Source of the DNA: Alteromonas sp. KC3
GTDB lineage: Bacteria > Pseudomonadota > Gammaproteobacteria > Enterobacterales > Alteromonadaceae
DNA length: 64,000 nucleotides
Assembly: GCF_016756315.1 (NCBI RefSeq)
Contig: NZ_AP024235.1
Span: 248,001-312,000 of the forward strand
Direction: 5' to 3'
In this document: positions 17,808 through 28,580 of the stretch, piece by piece
Numbering within the stretch: the stretch's first letter is position 1
Layout of the letters: each line of letters begins with the position of its first letter
Notes under the pieces: model-generated
Told to the model about the DNA's origin: nothing
Seen by the model: only the letters and a program-made list of their open reading frames with translations
Databases searched by the model: none
Translations under genes and position numbers: made by a program

Positions 17808-18368
17808 ATGGCACATTATCATCCAAAGGAAATCGTTTTAATTCGTCATGGCAAACCCTTGTCTGCCCACAATGACAAAGTAACTGCATCGCAATACGCA
17901 AAGTGGATAAAAGCGTACAATAAATCCGAACTCGACCCGCAGAGTAAACCCGAGACTACGACTCACATCGGTAACAGCTACATCATGGTGAGCCCGCTTG
18001 TACGCGCCCAACTTACAGCAACACATTATGGCGTGAAAAAAGCCGACGAAGTGTGCGACGATCTAAGAGAGATGGACATACCTTACTACAGACTACCTGT
18101 GCAACTGCGCACATGGCATTGGGTTGTTGTAAGTAGAGCGTTATGGTTTTTGGGGAAGAAAGGCCGTTTTGAAAGTTTTGAAGCAGCGAAATCTCGAGTA
18201 GATAATTTGGTTGCTCGCATTGAAGATTTATCATTAGAACATGAACGTTTGGTGCTATTTGGCCATGGTATGACTAACTACTTCACCCGCAAGGCGCTAA
18301 TGGCGAAAGGGTGGCAACTAAAGCAGAAAAATAGTGATTTTTGGGGAATAACGGTACTTTCCCAATAA
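17808..18368 (+). CDS. Histidine phosphatase family protein (phosphoglycerate-mutase-like)
   Basis: 186 residues from ATG 17808, with GGGA upstream at 17800-17803. The motif IVLIRHGKP near the N-terminus carries the catalytic RHG histidine. A second conserved histidine is in LVLFGHGMTNYFTRKAL, and SPLVRAQLTATHYG supplies the usual conserved Arg region. These mark the branch-1 histidine phosphatases. It may dephosphorylate a small metabolite or protein; the substrate is unknown. It follows glpD by 41 bases on the same strand, so read-through is possible, but a functional link to glycerol metabolism is only a guess. Confidence 0.8.
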   Translation: MAHYHPKEIVLIRHGKPLSAHNDKVTASQYAKWIKAYNKSELDPQSKPETTTHIGNSYIMVSPLVRAQLTATHYGVKKADEVCDDLREMDIPYYRLPVQLRTWHWVVVSRALWFLGKKGRFESFEAAKSRVDNLVARIEDLSLEHERLVLFGHGMTNYFTRKALMAKGWQLKQKNSDFWGITVLSQ

Positions 18369-18459
18369 ACATCTGCTTTATATTTTGTTCTCTATGCCGA
18401 TAAAATAGCGATATCGCCCGTTAGTACAGTGTATTGATGTCGGCATTAGGAAGAGAACA

Positions 18460-18963
18460 ATGAAAAATACAACAAATGACACTTCTCCATATCTCAATAT
18501 AATGAAGGCATCCATTGCCGCAATTTTTGCTATTGCGCTTGGGGTGTTAATCAATGTTTTTAATACTGATGAAAGCAACACAACCGACAATGCTTTTTTA
18601 AGTAGCGCCTCAACGTTCAGAGATCATGTTATCTCGTCACACTGGCAATGGCGCGTACAGCAGCCTACCACGATGATCATGTTGATTCATTATGATAAAG
18701 CAGGAAAAGAAATTAATCGTAAACCAGTAAGAATGAATCACAATGGATGGCCCACCGCAGCACTTACTGACGAAGGTTGTGAGAAAGTATGGACGGGCTT
18801 AGTGGCATCGCCGTTGAACGTTGATGGCTTTAAGGTACACGCTCGCTACTATTCCGACACGGACGATAGCGAAGACAACTATTGGTGTCGTTATAGTTTA
18901 AGCAGTGGTGCCTATTTTGACTACTACCCTGCTTCAGGTAAAACAACTGATATAGAGTTCTAA
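18460..18963 (+). CDS. Hypothetical protein with one N-terminal membrane anchor
   Basis: 167 residues; start ATG 18460 has AGGAAGAG eight bases upstream. One hydrophobic segment (ASIAAIFAIALGVLINVF, about residues 17-34) is followed by a polar domain that is likely periplasmic. That domain contains HWQWRVQQPTTMIMLIHYD, two cysteines that may pair, and an aromatic C-terminal part (DNYWCRYSLSSGAYFDYYP). The single anchor plus a small beta-rich domain recalls pseudopilin-like proteins, but there is no prepilin peptidase site. I do not recognise the family. It is a single-gene unit. Confidence 0.7.
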   Translation: MKNTTNDTSPYLNIMKASIAAIFAIALGVLINVFNTDESNTTDNAFLSSASTFRDHVISSHWQWRVQQPTTMIMLIHYDKAGKEINRKPVRMNHNGWPTAALTDEGCEKVWTGLVASPLNVDGFKVHARYYSDTDDSEDNYWCRYSLSSGAYFDYYPASGKTTDIEF

Positions 18964-19049
18964 TCGTTGCACGACAATGGGAACCTTTTAGCCCTTGCGT
19001 AGTCTTTTATCATGTAAAATGGTAAACCTCTTTGAATAAGGGGAAAACG

Positions 19050-19082
19050 ATGCACACTACACCGTTGCAAGACCAAAATTGA
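19050..19082 (+). CDS. Possible ten-residue leader peptide ahead of mreB
   Basis: ATG 19050 is preceded by an excellent ribosome site (AAGGGG, six-base spacing) and encodes MHTTPLQDQN before TGA. It lies in the 167-base stretch before mreB. A second frame (19092-19256, 54 codons) runs from just after it into the mreB start. No ribosome-stalling codon run is obvious, so a regulatory role is speculative. Confidence 0.25.
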   Translation: MHTTPLQDQN

Positions 19083-19224
19083 GAACTTGCAATGCTAAAT
19101 GAATATAATTTAACAACAAATAAAGGCATTACTTGCCCAAATTTGCCCCCATTGTTAAAGTGTGACAATAAATATCGACTTCATGTTAAAGCGTCGCCAT
19201 CTCACCTTTGCATATACGCGTTAA

Positions 19225-20292
<1,068 letters not shown>

Positions 20293-20297
20293 GCAGG

Positions 20298-20322
20298 AAA
20301 GGCAACCTTAAGGTTGCCTTAT
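20298..20322 (+). terminator. Hairpin between mreB and mreC (probable attenuator)
   Basis: Nine-base perfect stem AAGGCAACC / GGTTGCCTT with a TTAA loop and the weak tail ATTTGTAT, seven bases before the mreC start. The tail is too poor in T for full termination, which fits partial read-through and MreB excess. Confidence 0.6.
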
Positions 20323-20329
20323 TTGTATC

Positions 20330-21202
20330 ATGGATACTATTTTTACGCGCGGCCCATCGCTGAATAATCGACTCGCACTGGCATTGGTTTTGTCGGTGCT
20401 GTTGATATTTGTCGATCACAAGCTTGATGGTTTTAAGTCTACGCGCGTTTACCTCAACTCCATCATGAGTCCGTTGCAATACATTGCGAATTTGCCTGGG
20501 CTTATGCTTAATGAAAGTGCTCAGCGCCTCACTTCTCAAGAGCAGTTACTTGCCGAAAATCAGAAGCTCAATAACCAACTGTTGTTAATGAGTGAAAAAC
20601 TGCAGCAATTTGACGTTATTCAAAAAGAAAACCGACAACTGAGAGAGCTACTTCAAGCGCCTCTACGCATAGATTCTCGCAAGATGGTTGCTGAGTTAAT
20701 GGCGGTGGATAAAAACCCATACAGCCAGCAAGTGGTTATTAATAAAGGAGCAATAGACGGCGTCTATCTGTCACAGCCCGTTATTGATGACAAAGGCATT
20801 GTGGGACAAGTCACGGAAGTAGGCACAACGAATAGTCGGGTTCTGCTGATTGCCGATGTTACTCACGCTATTCCAGTGCGCTCACTACGCAACGATATCC
20901 GCTTTATTGCGAATGGCAGCGGTAGCTTAAATGAACTGTATCTTGAGCACGTGCCACATAGCGTAGACATCAAGGTAGGGGATATCTTGGTGTCGTCGGG
21001 TTTAGGAAAAGTCTTCCCTGAAGGCTATCCAGTGGCCCAGGTTACTCAGGTTGTACGTGACGAAAGTCGTCCTTTTGCACAAGTGGTTGTATCGCCGGTC
21101 GCTAAGTTAGATAGGTTGCGACACTTGTTGTTACTTTGGTACACGAAAAAAACAAATGCAGAAGAAAATAACGAGGCAGTAGAAGAGTCAACCGATGCGT
21201 AA
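20330..21202 (+). CDS. mreC: Rod-shape-determining protein MreC
   Basis: 290 residues. One N-terminal membrane segment (LALALVLSVLLIFVDHKL), a coiled coil (SAQRLTSQEQLLAENQKLNNQLLLMSEKLQQF) and two beta domains with VINKGAIDGVYLSQPV and GLGKVFPEGYPVAQV, the usual MreC periplasmic fold. MreC links MreB to PBP2 and RodA in lateral wall synthesis. It overlaps mreD by eight bases, implying translational coupling. The C-terminal tail after residue 275 is charged and not conserved. Confidence 0.96.
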   Translation: MDTIFTRGPSLNNRLALALVLSVLLIFVDHKLDGFKSTRVYLNSIMSPLQYIANLPGLMLNESAQRLTSQEQLLAENQKLNNQLLLMSEKLQQFDVIQKENRQLRELLQAPLRIDSRKMVAELMAVDKNPYSQQVVINKGAIDGVYLSQPVIDDKGIVGQVTEVGTTNSRVLLIADVTHAIPVRSLRNDIRFIANGSGSLNELYLEHVPHSVDIKVGDILVSSGLGKVFPEGYPVAQVTQVVRDESRPFAQVVVSPVAKLDRLRHLLLLWYTKKTNAEENNEAVEESTDA

Positions 21203-21671
21203 ACGTAACCTCGTAATTTGGATAAGTATAGCGATTTCGTTGGTACTACAAATAGTGCCACTGCCTATTCAGGTTGATGTTTATCGTCCTGACTGGGTGC
21301 TGGTAGTTTTGGCTTATTGGAGTATGGCACTACCGCAACGTGTTAATGTGGGTGTCGCTTTTGTTACGGGTATCGCCATGGATATCCTTGTTGGGACAAC
21401 CCTAGGTATACACAGCCTTGGTTTGAGTATTTGTGTTTATGTGCTCGCTGCAAATTACCAGCGACTTCGCAATTACTCAGTATGGCAACAAGCTATTATT
21501 ATCGGCCTGCTTTCTTCACTTTATCACTTGCTCACGTTTTGGGTGCAGCACCTTCTTACCGATATTTATTTCCAGGTTGATTATTTGTGGCCTGTTATTA
21601 CGTCAATGATGGTGTGGCCTTGGATTTTCTGGTTACTTCGTCGAACTCGTCGACAGTTTTCAATATCCTAA
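21195..21671 (+). CDS. mreD: Rod-shape-determining protein MreD
   Basis: 158 residues with five to six hydrophobic segments. It includes the family's YRPDWVLVVLAYWSMALPQRVNVGVAF and GIAMDILVGTTLGIHSLGLSICVYVL, then FWVQHLLTDIYFQVDYLWPVITSM. It is an integral inner-membrane part of the elongasome. The start overlaps the mreC stop. Confidence 0.95.
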   Translation: MRKRNLVIWISIAISLVLQIVPLPIQVDVYRPDWVLVVLAYWSMALPQRVNVGVAFVTGIAMDILVGTTLGIHSLGLSICVYVLAANYQRLRNYSVWQQAIIIGLLSSLYHLLTFWVQHLLTDIYFQVDYLWPVITSMMVWPWIFWLLRRTRRQFSIS

Positions 21672-21705
21672 GCAGCAAGTACATACTTTCAATTAAGGCA
21701 GACAA

Positions 21706-22290
21706 ATGACTAAATCGGTTGTACTCGCGTCAGCATCACCAAGGCGTACTGCGTTGCTTAAGCAGATGAACATTGCACATCGCATTTTGCCAGCAGACAT
21801 TGATGAAACACCTAAAGACGGTGAATCTCCCGATACCTTAGTTAAACGATTAGCCGCAGAAAAAGCGCTTGCTGTTAAGGCGAAATTAACGCAGCAGGGC
21901 GAAATGACTAACGAAACGGTTATTTTGGCCAGTGATACCCTCATTGCGTTTAATGGTAATAGTGTAGGTAAACCAGAAAACAAGGCCGATGCACAGCGCA
22001 TTCTTCGCATGTTATCAGGCAATAAACACGAAGTACTTACTGCTATCAGCGCGGTAAGTAATGCAAAACAGTGTACCGAAGTAATTAATACCTATGTTGA
22101 ATTTGCATCATTGACGGATGCCCAAATTGACGCATACTGGGAAACAGGTGAACCTGCCGATAAAGCAGGAAGTTATGCAATTCAAGGGATCGGCGGTGAA
22201 TTCGTCGTTTCAATTAACGGCAGTGCAAGTGCTGTAGTGGGCTTGCCCCTTTATGAAACCCGTCAACTGCTCAATGCATTTGGAGTGTAG
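21706..22290 (+). CDS. maf: Maf-family nucleoside triphosphate pyrophosphatase (YhdE type)
   Basis: 194 residues. N-terminal VLASASPRRTALLKQM is the Maf signature; ILASDTLIAFNGNSVGKPENKADAQRIL carries the catalytic Asp region; AGSYAIQGIGGEF completes the active site. Maf proteins of this subfamily hydrolyse dTTP, UTP and modified nucleotides to monophosphates. This keeps damaged or modified nucleotides out of nucleic acids and influences septation. It lies between mreD and rng, as in many gammaproteobacteria. Confidence 0.95.
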   Translation: MTKSVVLASASPRRTALLKQMNIAHRILPADIDETPKDGESPDTLVKRLAAEKALAVKAKLTQQGEMTNETVILASDTLIAFNGNSVGKPENKADAQRILRMLSGNKHEVLTAISAVSNAKQCTEVINTYVEFASLTDAQIDAYWETGEPADKAGSYAIQGIGGEFVVSINGSASAVVGLPLYETRQLLNAFGV

Positions 22291-22292
22291 TG

Positions 22293-23759
22293 GTGAGTGC
22301 TGAACTACTAATTAACGTTACGCCATCAGAGTCACGTGTGGCGCTGATTGAGAATGGAATTTTGCAAGAAATTCACGTTGAACGACATACAAAGCGTGGA
22401 TTAGTGGGCAACATTTATCGTGGTAAAGTAAGCCGTGTTTTGCCTGGTATGCAAGCAGCATTTGTGGATATTGGGTTAGAAAAGGCGGCGTTTTTGCACG
22501 CCTCAGACATTGTTATTCATAATGAAATTGCAGAAGAAGTGTCTGCCAGTCATATTCAAAAACAAGACATTCGCGAGCTTGTGCGCGACGGACAAGATAT
22601 CGTTGTTCAGGTGGTAAAGGATCCTATTGGCACAAAAGGCGCTCGCTTAACCACAGATATTACCATTCCAAGTCGCTATTTAGTGTTCATGCCGTCGGTT
22701 ACCCACGTAGGTGTTTCGCAGCGCATTGAAGAAGAAGCGGAGCGCGAGCGTTTAAAAGGGTTGGTTCAAGAATTTTGTGACGAAAATGGCGGCTTTATTC
22801 TTCGCACCGCTGCAGAAGGCGTGGGTAAAACTGAACTGCAATCTGATGCCGCATTTTTGCGTCGCTTGTGGGATAAAATTCAATCGCGCATGAAAAAGCG
22901 CAAGTCCAATGTACTATACGAAGACTTGCCACTTGCGCGTCGTGTATTGCGAGACTTCGTTGGCACAGAACTCGACCGTATTCGCATTGACTCGAAACTG
23001 TCTTTTCAAGAGCTTCATCAGTTTACCAAAGAATACGTGCCTGAAATGAATGGCAAGCTTGAGTACTACACTGGAGACAGACCTATTTTCGACTTGTACG
23101 ATGTCGAAAATGAAGCGCAACGAGCGTTGGAAAGACGGGTGGATTTAAAATCCGGTGGTTATCTCATTATCGACCAAACCGAAGCGATGACCACGATTGA
23201 TATTAATACGGGGGCATTTGTTGGCCACCGTAATTTAGAAGAAACCATATTTAACACCAATATTGAGGCGACGCAGGCGATTGCGCGCCAGTTAAGACTG
23301 CGCAACTTGGGCGGTATGATCCTAATCGACTTTATCGATATGATTGAACCAGACCATAAAAGAAGGGTCTTACATTCATTAGAGGTGGCGACAAACAAGG
23401 ACAGAGCTAAGATAAACATTCACGGTTTTACGGCGTTGGGGCTTATTGAAATGACCCGCAAGCGCACCCGTGAAAGCATAGAGCATATACTGTGTGGTGA
23501 ATGCCCCGTATGTAAAGGGCGTGGCACAGTGAAGACCATTGAAACTATTTGCTTTGAAATTATGCGTGAGATTGTACGGGTGAACCGTGCTTATGACGCC
23601 GATAAGTTTGTGGTTTACGCGTCGCCTAAAGTGGCTGAAGCGTTAATGGGCGAAGAGTCTCACATGCTAGCTGAGTTGGAAGTGTTTGTATCTAAACAAA
23701 TTAAGGTACAAACCGAAACTTTGTACAACCAGGATAAGTACGACGTCGTCATGATGTAA
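22293..23759 (+). CDS. rng: Ribonuclease G
   Basis: 488 residues from GTG 22293 (SAELLINVTPSESRVAL, matching the E. coli start); a GTG at 22290 would add one residue. The S1 RNA-binding domain (GNIYRGKVSRVLPGMQAAFVDIGLEKAAFLHASD) has the RNase-H-like insertion. The catalytic DNase-I-like part includes MTTIDINTGAFVG and ILIDFIDMIEPDHKR with the metal-binding aspartates. The zinc-link motif is GECPVCKGRGT. RNase G matures the 5' end of 16S rRNA and turns over some mRNAs. Its start abuts the maf stop, so the two are coupled. Confidence 0.97.
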   Translation: MSAELLINVTPSESRVALIENGILQEIHVERHTKRGLVGNIYRGKVSRVLPGMQAAFVDIGLEKAAFLHASDIVIHNEIAEEVSASHIQKQDIRELVRDGQDIVVQVVKDPIGTKGARLTTDITIPSRYLVFMPSVTHVGVSQRIEEEAERERLKGLVQEFCDENGGFILRTAAEGVGKTELQSDAAFLRRLWDKIQSRMKKRKSNVLYEDLPLARRVLRDFVGTELDRIRIDSKLSFQELHQFTKEYVPEMNGKLEYYTGDRPIFDLYDVENEAQRALERRVDLKSGGYLIIDQTEAMTTIDINTGAFVGHRNLEETIFNTNIEATQAIARQLRLRNLGGMILIDFIDMIEPDHKRRVLHSLEVATNKDRAKINIHGFTALGLIEMTRKRTRESIEHILCGECPVCKGRGTVKTIETICFEIMREIVRVNRAYDADKFVVYASPKVAEALMGEESHMLAELEVFVSKQIKVQTETLYNQDKYDVVMM

Positions 23760-23785
23760 CGCATTAACTTATACAAAGGCAAAGT

Positions 23786-26700
23786 GTGACAAATTTTTCG
23801 TCGGTAGCCGCTTATTTGCTAAAGAAGTTCTGGCTGCTACTCGCCGTATTACTTGTAGTGTTTGCACTGGTGTTAAGTGCTGCCCGTTATGCCTTGCCGC
23901 ATATCGAGCACAATAAACACCTGTTAGAGAACTATATTAACGAGCAGTACGGGGTCAATCTTACAATTGATAGTGTACACGCGGTGTGGCAACGCAATGG
24001 GCCAAGCATCGTCCTTAATTCGGTATCGCTTGCTAAAGACGATGCCTCTCCTGTGGCACTTGATATCCGTCAAATCTATGTTGAATTAGATTTTTGGCAG
24101 TCGCTACGCCTGCAACTTGTCTCTTCCACACGATTCGAATTGCGCGGCCTACATCTTGATATCGATGCTGACAGGCTATCTGGCGACAGCAAAAACAACT
24201 TTCCAGTAGTAAATGCGCTAGAACGCTTATTCCTAGAGCAATTGCAGAGCTTTTCCCTTGAAGATGGTGTCGTAGCGGTATCGCGACAAAATGAAGTCAG
24301 TACTTTCGATATTGAAAGCTTGTCGTGGAACAACTTTGAAGAACGTCACCAAGGGTTAGGACGTATGAAGGTGGCAGATTTAGCCGCCAATTCAGCGTCG
24401 TTTATCATAGATATTAATGGGACGAGAGAGAAGTTTGACGGCGTCTTTTACGCAAAGGCAGAGGATTTAGATATATCCCCGTGGGTGAGCGACCTTATTA
24501 ATACCAAGCGTCCTTTGGCGCAAAGTCGCGCTAATTTTGAAGTGTGGGTGAGCCTTGATGACACCCAAATTAACAGCGTACAGGCAGAGCTCAACAACAG
24601 CCTTCTGCAATGGGGCGATGAGACGGTTAAAACAGTAACGGGTATCACGGGCGGGAGCTTGCAAGCGTTGCCCACCGATACGGGCTGGAATGTGCGTGTC
24701 GACCAGCTTGTTTTGAATTCAAGCAACGAAACATTAACCACAGACCTAATTGGCAGTATTAATCACAATGGTGACGTGTTAGTTAATACCGTAAAGCCGG
24801 TGCAAGTAAATCCTTTCTTGTTGTTACTGCCGTTGTTCATGGATGACACTAGCGAAGATGAAATTCGCGCGTTGGATCCAAAAGGTGAATTGGCAACACT
24901 GCAATTTCAATTGCACAATGGAAAACCAGAGCTGGCTGCGAAAGTCGTTGATCTTCAGTGGTCAAAGAGCGACAACGTACCTGGGCTTTCGTCTCTTGAT
25001 GTTGATTTTTATTGGTATAAAAACAACGGTGCTGTTTACCTAAATAGTACTAATAGCGTGTTGAGTTCTAAGGGCGTAATCAAAAAAGATTTAAACATAA
25101 ATGCGTTGCGAGCCGATTTCTTCATTTACCCGCACACGCCTTACCAAGAAGAAACTAAGCAACAAGTAGCAGCGTCCCCGCAGTGGGTCATTAGAGGGGA
25201 TAACATGCTATTTGATAGTGACAGCGTGACCCTCAAACCACAATTTAAGATAAACACCTCAACAGGGTTGATGTCGATTTATGCGGATATCAGTCCAATG
25301 TCGCTTAGTGGGGTGAGTGACTTGTTCCCTACAATAGGCATGGGTAAAAACACTGATAGCTATCTTACTCGTGCTTTCAATGGCAAAGGGGCAATCGAAA
25401 GTGCTCGCGTGCTGTGGCATGGAAAACCCTCTGCATTTCCATTTGACGATAATTCGGGCATTTTTCAGGCCTATGTAGATATAAAGCAAGGTGACTTTTT
25501 ATTCGCTCCTGATTGGCCTGCACTAACAAAGCTCGATTTGTCCTTATATTTTGTCAATAACGCCCTTGTAATGGAAAGCCCTTCGGCGCAACTAGGCGAA
25601 ATGCAAATTAGCAAGATGTCTGCAACTATACCTAGCTTTAAGCCGGGCGAACGGTTACTTATTTATGCCAACGGAGCGGGCTCAGGCCAGGCGCTAACCG
25701 ACCTTATGATGTCGTCATCTATCAAAAATTCTCTGGGCAAAGTGCTTAATGATGAAGTGCAAGTTTCAGGGCCTTTATCTGCCGATATTAAGCTTGATAT
25801 CCCACTTAAAGGAAAAGACGTCGTTGCGTCGGGGACTGCCCATTTGTCTAGCAACCCTGTTTATATTGCCAGCACAGGAATGTTGTTTGATAACGCAACC
25901 GGCGATATTACGTTTACGAACGGGGACATTGATGCTGATGGTCTAGCCGCTAGTTTCTTAAATCAGCCGGTAGAAATGGCGTTTAGTGGCAGACAAGGCG
26001 ACAACTATGATCTTCACGTTGAGTTAGGTGGGCGTTGGCATGTTCATCCGTTGGCAAATTACGTCAATACGCAATTAACGGACTACATCGATGGCGAGGC
26101 CAAGTGGCAAACAGACGTAGATTTAGTACTGGGTAAAGCAGACTTTTCTTACAAGGCAACGTTAAATGCAGACTTAGGCGCTATGCAAAGCGTGTTACCG
26201 TCACCTTTTAACACCGCAATTGGTAGCGATCTTCCGCTTTATATCGAAAGTGAAGGTGATGGCAAAGCGTCGAATGTCAACGCGAAATTGGGAAGTGAAA
26301 TTCGCTTTACAGGGGTATTACCTCATCAAGAGATGCAGTTCTCTCGTGCCCATTTAGCGATTGGAGAGAGCGATATCACTAACATAGGTACCGGGTTTAG
26401 CATAGCGGCAAATCTACCCAATGCTGATGTGCAAGAGTGGTTTAAGACTATTGATATGTTGGTATCAGGTAGGGGATCGCTTCATCAAGAATCTAAACGT
26501 AGAGAATCTGAGCTTCACGTAAATGCAACTAACGCAGAGAAAACGCAAAAACGAGATAGCTTGTTTAGTACGCCATCGCGTATTTTCGCCAAAACAGACA
26601 AACTGCACTTTTCTGGCCATGCCATTAAAAACGTTGAGTTAAATGCAACCGAGCGCGACAAAGACTGGATTTTGGACATTGGTTCGCCGCAGGCAAGGGC

Positions 26701-27769
26701 AACTGTGCGCATAAATAGCGATTTGGATACTCAAGGCATAGAGATTAACGCTGACTATTTGTCCTTGGAAAAACCTGAAGAGATAGTGCTAGCAAACGTT
26801 GGTGAAGCCGACACAGTGGACGCTGAGGTGTCGCCGTACGATATCGACCCCAGTACGTTGCCACCCATCTACTTCTATTGCCAAAGCTGTGGCGTGCACG
26901 GTATTGATTTTGGGGAAGTCACCTTAGATGTGGCAAAAGAAGAGACGGGACTCAAAATACGTCAGCTACTGGTGCGTTCCAGAGATACCAACATTACGGC
27001 AAGTGGTCACTGGAAAAATACGTCAAGAGGTGTCGAGACGTCACTAGACGGAACGCTCACTTCGCCTGATGTGGGTCAAATGCTTAAAGGCTTTGGCGTC
27101 GAGTCGGGCATTAAAGACTCAAGCGCCGATGTGAAATTTGATATTCATTGGCCTGAATCACCAATGAACTTTGCAATGGCGAACTTAAATGGTGATGTAG
27201 ATTGGTCGTTGTCCGATGGCTACCTAACAGAATTAAGTGACAAAGGCTCGCGTATATTTACGTTATTCAGTTTGAATTCTTTGGTCAGAAAACTCAGTCT
27301 CGATTTTAGAGACGTATTTGCGAAAGGTTTTTTCTACGATGATATGGGCGGTACGCTGAGTATTGTCAATGGTAAAGCCTACACCGATGATACCGAAATT
27401 GATGGTGGTGCAGGGGACATCGAAATAGTTGGTTTTACCGACTTAAACTCAGGTGCGCTCAACTACAATGTTTCTTTTGCGCCAAATGTGACCGGTAACC
27501 TGCCTTTCCTCGTATACTTTTTAGCAACACCGCCTACCGCATTGGCAGCATTGGCGATAGATCAAGTGCTTACTTCTGCAAAGGTAATATCAAACGTCAA
27601 CTATCGTGTTACAGGCACAATAAAAGAGCCTAAATTTGACGAAGTAGAGCGCAATAGCAAAGACATTAGTTTGCCGGCACAAAATACACCGCCGCCAGCA
27701 AACCCACAGGACAGACCGTTGACCGAAGACGATGTTCGCAGGCTAAACATGGAGGTAATCGATGGCTAA
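23786..27769 (+). CDS. yhdP: YhdP-family AsmA-like envelope protein
   Basis: 1327 residues from GTG 23786. One N-terminal membrane anchor (FWLLLAVLLVVFALVLSAARYAL) is followed by a very long beta-rich periplasmic body. It ends in the conserved C-terminal AsmA-like section (GRLTLVNGKAY-type: GGTLSIVNGKAYTDDTEIDGGAGDIEIVGFTDL), then a proline-rich tail. In E. coli, YhdP, TamB and YdbH are the bridge-like proteins that carry phospholipid from inner to outer membrane. Position after rng is conserved across gammaproteobacteria. It overlaps the next gene by eight bases. Confidence 0.93.
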   Translation: MTNFSSVAAYLLKKFWLLLAVLLVVFALVLSAARYALPHIEHNKHLLENYINEQYGVNLTIDSVHAVWQRNGPSIVLNSVSLAKDDASPVALDIRQIYVELDFWQSLRLQLVSSTRFELRGLHLDIDADRLSGDSKNNFPVVNALERLFLEQLQSFSLEDGVVAVSRQNEVSTFDIESLSWNNFEERHQGLGRMKVADLAANSASFIIDINGTREKFDGVFYAKAEDLDISPWVSDLINTKRPLAQSRANFEVWVSLDDTQINSVQAELNNSLLQWGDETVKTVTGITGGSLQALPTDTGWNVRVDQLVLNSSNETLTTDLIGSINHNGDVLVNTVKPVQVNPFLLLLPLFMDDTSEDEIRALDPKGELATLQFQLHNGKPELAAKVVDLQWSKSDNVPGLSSLDVDFYWYKNNGAVYLNSTNSVLSSKGVIKKDLNINALRADFFIYPHTPYQEETKQQVAASPQWVIRGDNMLFDSDSVTLKPQFKINTSTGLMSIYADISPMSLSGVSDLFPTIGMGKNTDSYLTRAFNGKGAIESARVLWHGKPSAFPFDDNSGIFQAYVDIKQGDFLFAPDWPALTKLDLSLYFVNNALVMESPSAQLGEMQISKMSATIPSFKPGERLLIYANGAGSGQALTDLMMSSSIKNSLGKVLNDEVQVSGPLSADIKLDIPLKGKDVVASGTAHLSSNPVYIASTGMLFDNATGDITFTNGDIDADGLAASFLNQPVEMAFSGRQGDNYDLHVELGGRWHVHPLANYVNTQLTDYIDGEAKWQTDVDLVLGKADFSYKATLNADLGAMQSVLPSPFNTAIGSDLPLYIESEGDGKASNVNAKLGSEIRFTGVLPHQEMQFSRAHLAIGESDITNIGTGFSIAANLPNADVQEWFKTIDMLVSGRGSLHQESKRRESELHVNATNAEKTQKRDSLFSTPSRIFAKTDKLHFSGHAIKNVELNATERDKDWILDIGSPQARATVRINSDLDTQGIEINADYLSLEKPEEIVLANVGEADTVDAEVSPYDIDPSTLPPIYFYCQSCGVHGIDFGEVTLDVAKEETGLKIRQLLVRSRDTNITASGHWKNTSRGVETSLDGTLTSPDVGQMLKGFGVESGIKDSSADVKFDIHWPESPMNFAMANLNGDVDWSLSDGYLTELSDKGSRIFTLFSLNSLVRKLSLDFRDVFAKGFFYDDMGGTLSIVNGKAYTDDTEIDGGAGDIEIVGFTDLNSGALNYNVSFAPNVTGNLPFLVYFLATPPTALAALAIDQVLTSAKVISNVNYRVTGTIKEPKFDEVERNSKDISLPAQNTPPPANPQDRPLTEDDVRRLNMEVIDG

Positions 27770-28580
27770 TCTTATCGCACTTCAAATGACCTCGACCCCT
27801 AATGTAGATGACAACTTAGAGACTGTTGCCAATGCAATGGCTACTGCCAACATTGAAAATGATAGCTTGGTTGTACTGCCAGAGTGTTTTGCCTATTTTG
27901 GCGGAAAAGACAAAGGCCAGTTAAGTGTGGCGGAAAAAAAGGGCAACGGGCCCATTCAATCTCGTTTATCACAACTGGCGAAGCAACATCACTGTTACCT
28001 TGTATCGGGTACCTTTCCGCTCACAACCGACGATCCCAACAAATTTTCGGCCGCTTGTATGCTGTTTGGGCCCGACGGAGAATGTCTTGCAGACTATCGT
28101 AAAATCCACATGTTTGATGTGTCAGTAAATGACAATACGGGAAGTTACAAAGAGTCGGCAACTACGCTTGCGGGTAATGAAGTGGTCACGGTACAAACCC
28201 CAATTGGCAACATTGGACTTGCGGTGTGCTATGATATACGTTTTCCAGGATTATTTACTGCAATGGGTGATATCGATATTTTGGTGTTGCCAGCGGCTTT
28301 TACGCAGCGCACTGGAGAAGCTCACTGGCATGCGTTGTTGCAAGCACGAGCTATAGAAAAGCAGTGCTTTGTAGTGGCTGCAAATCAAGTGGGTATTCAC
28401 CAAAATGGTCGCGAAACCTATGGTCACAGCGTAGTACTGTCACCATGGGGCGAAACCCTTGCCGAGCTAACAACCAAGCGCGGCACTGCATCTGCGCGCG
28501 TTGATATTGCAGAAAGAGAAACCATTAAACAGAATATGCCGGTTGCCGAACATAACCGATTCAGGAGTCACTTTGTCTAA
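27762..28580 (+). CDS. Carbon-nitrogen hydrolase, Nit/deaminated-glutathione-amidase-like
   Basis: 272 residues. The nitrilase-superfamily triad is visible: Glu41 in [14 protein letters not shown], Lys114 in [10 protein letters not shown] and nucleophile Cys156 in [13 protein letters not shown]. The sequence [10 protein letters not shown] and the absence of a signal peptide fit the Nit1/NitB group, which hydrolyses deaminated glutathione as metabolite repair. It is translationally coupled to yhdP upstream and tldD downstream (eight-base overlaps each side). Confidence 0.9.
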   Translation: MANLIALQMTSTPNVDDNLETVANAMATANIENDSLVVLPECFAYFGGKDKGQLSVAEKKGNGPIQSRLSQLAKQHHCYLVSGTFPLTTDDPNKFSAACMLFGPDGECLADYRKIHMFDVSVNDNTGSYKESATTLAGNEVVTVQTPIGNIGLAVCYDIRFPGLFTAMGDIDILVLPAAFTQRTGEAHWHALLQARAIEKQCFVVAANQVGIHQNGRETYGHSVVLSPWGETLAELTTKRGTASARVDIAERETIKQNMPVAEHNRFRSHFV

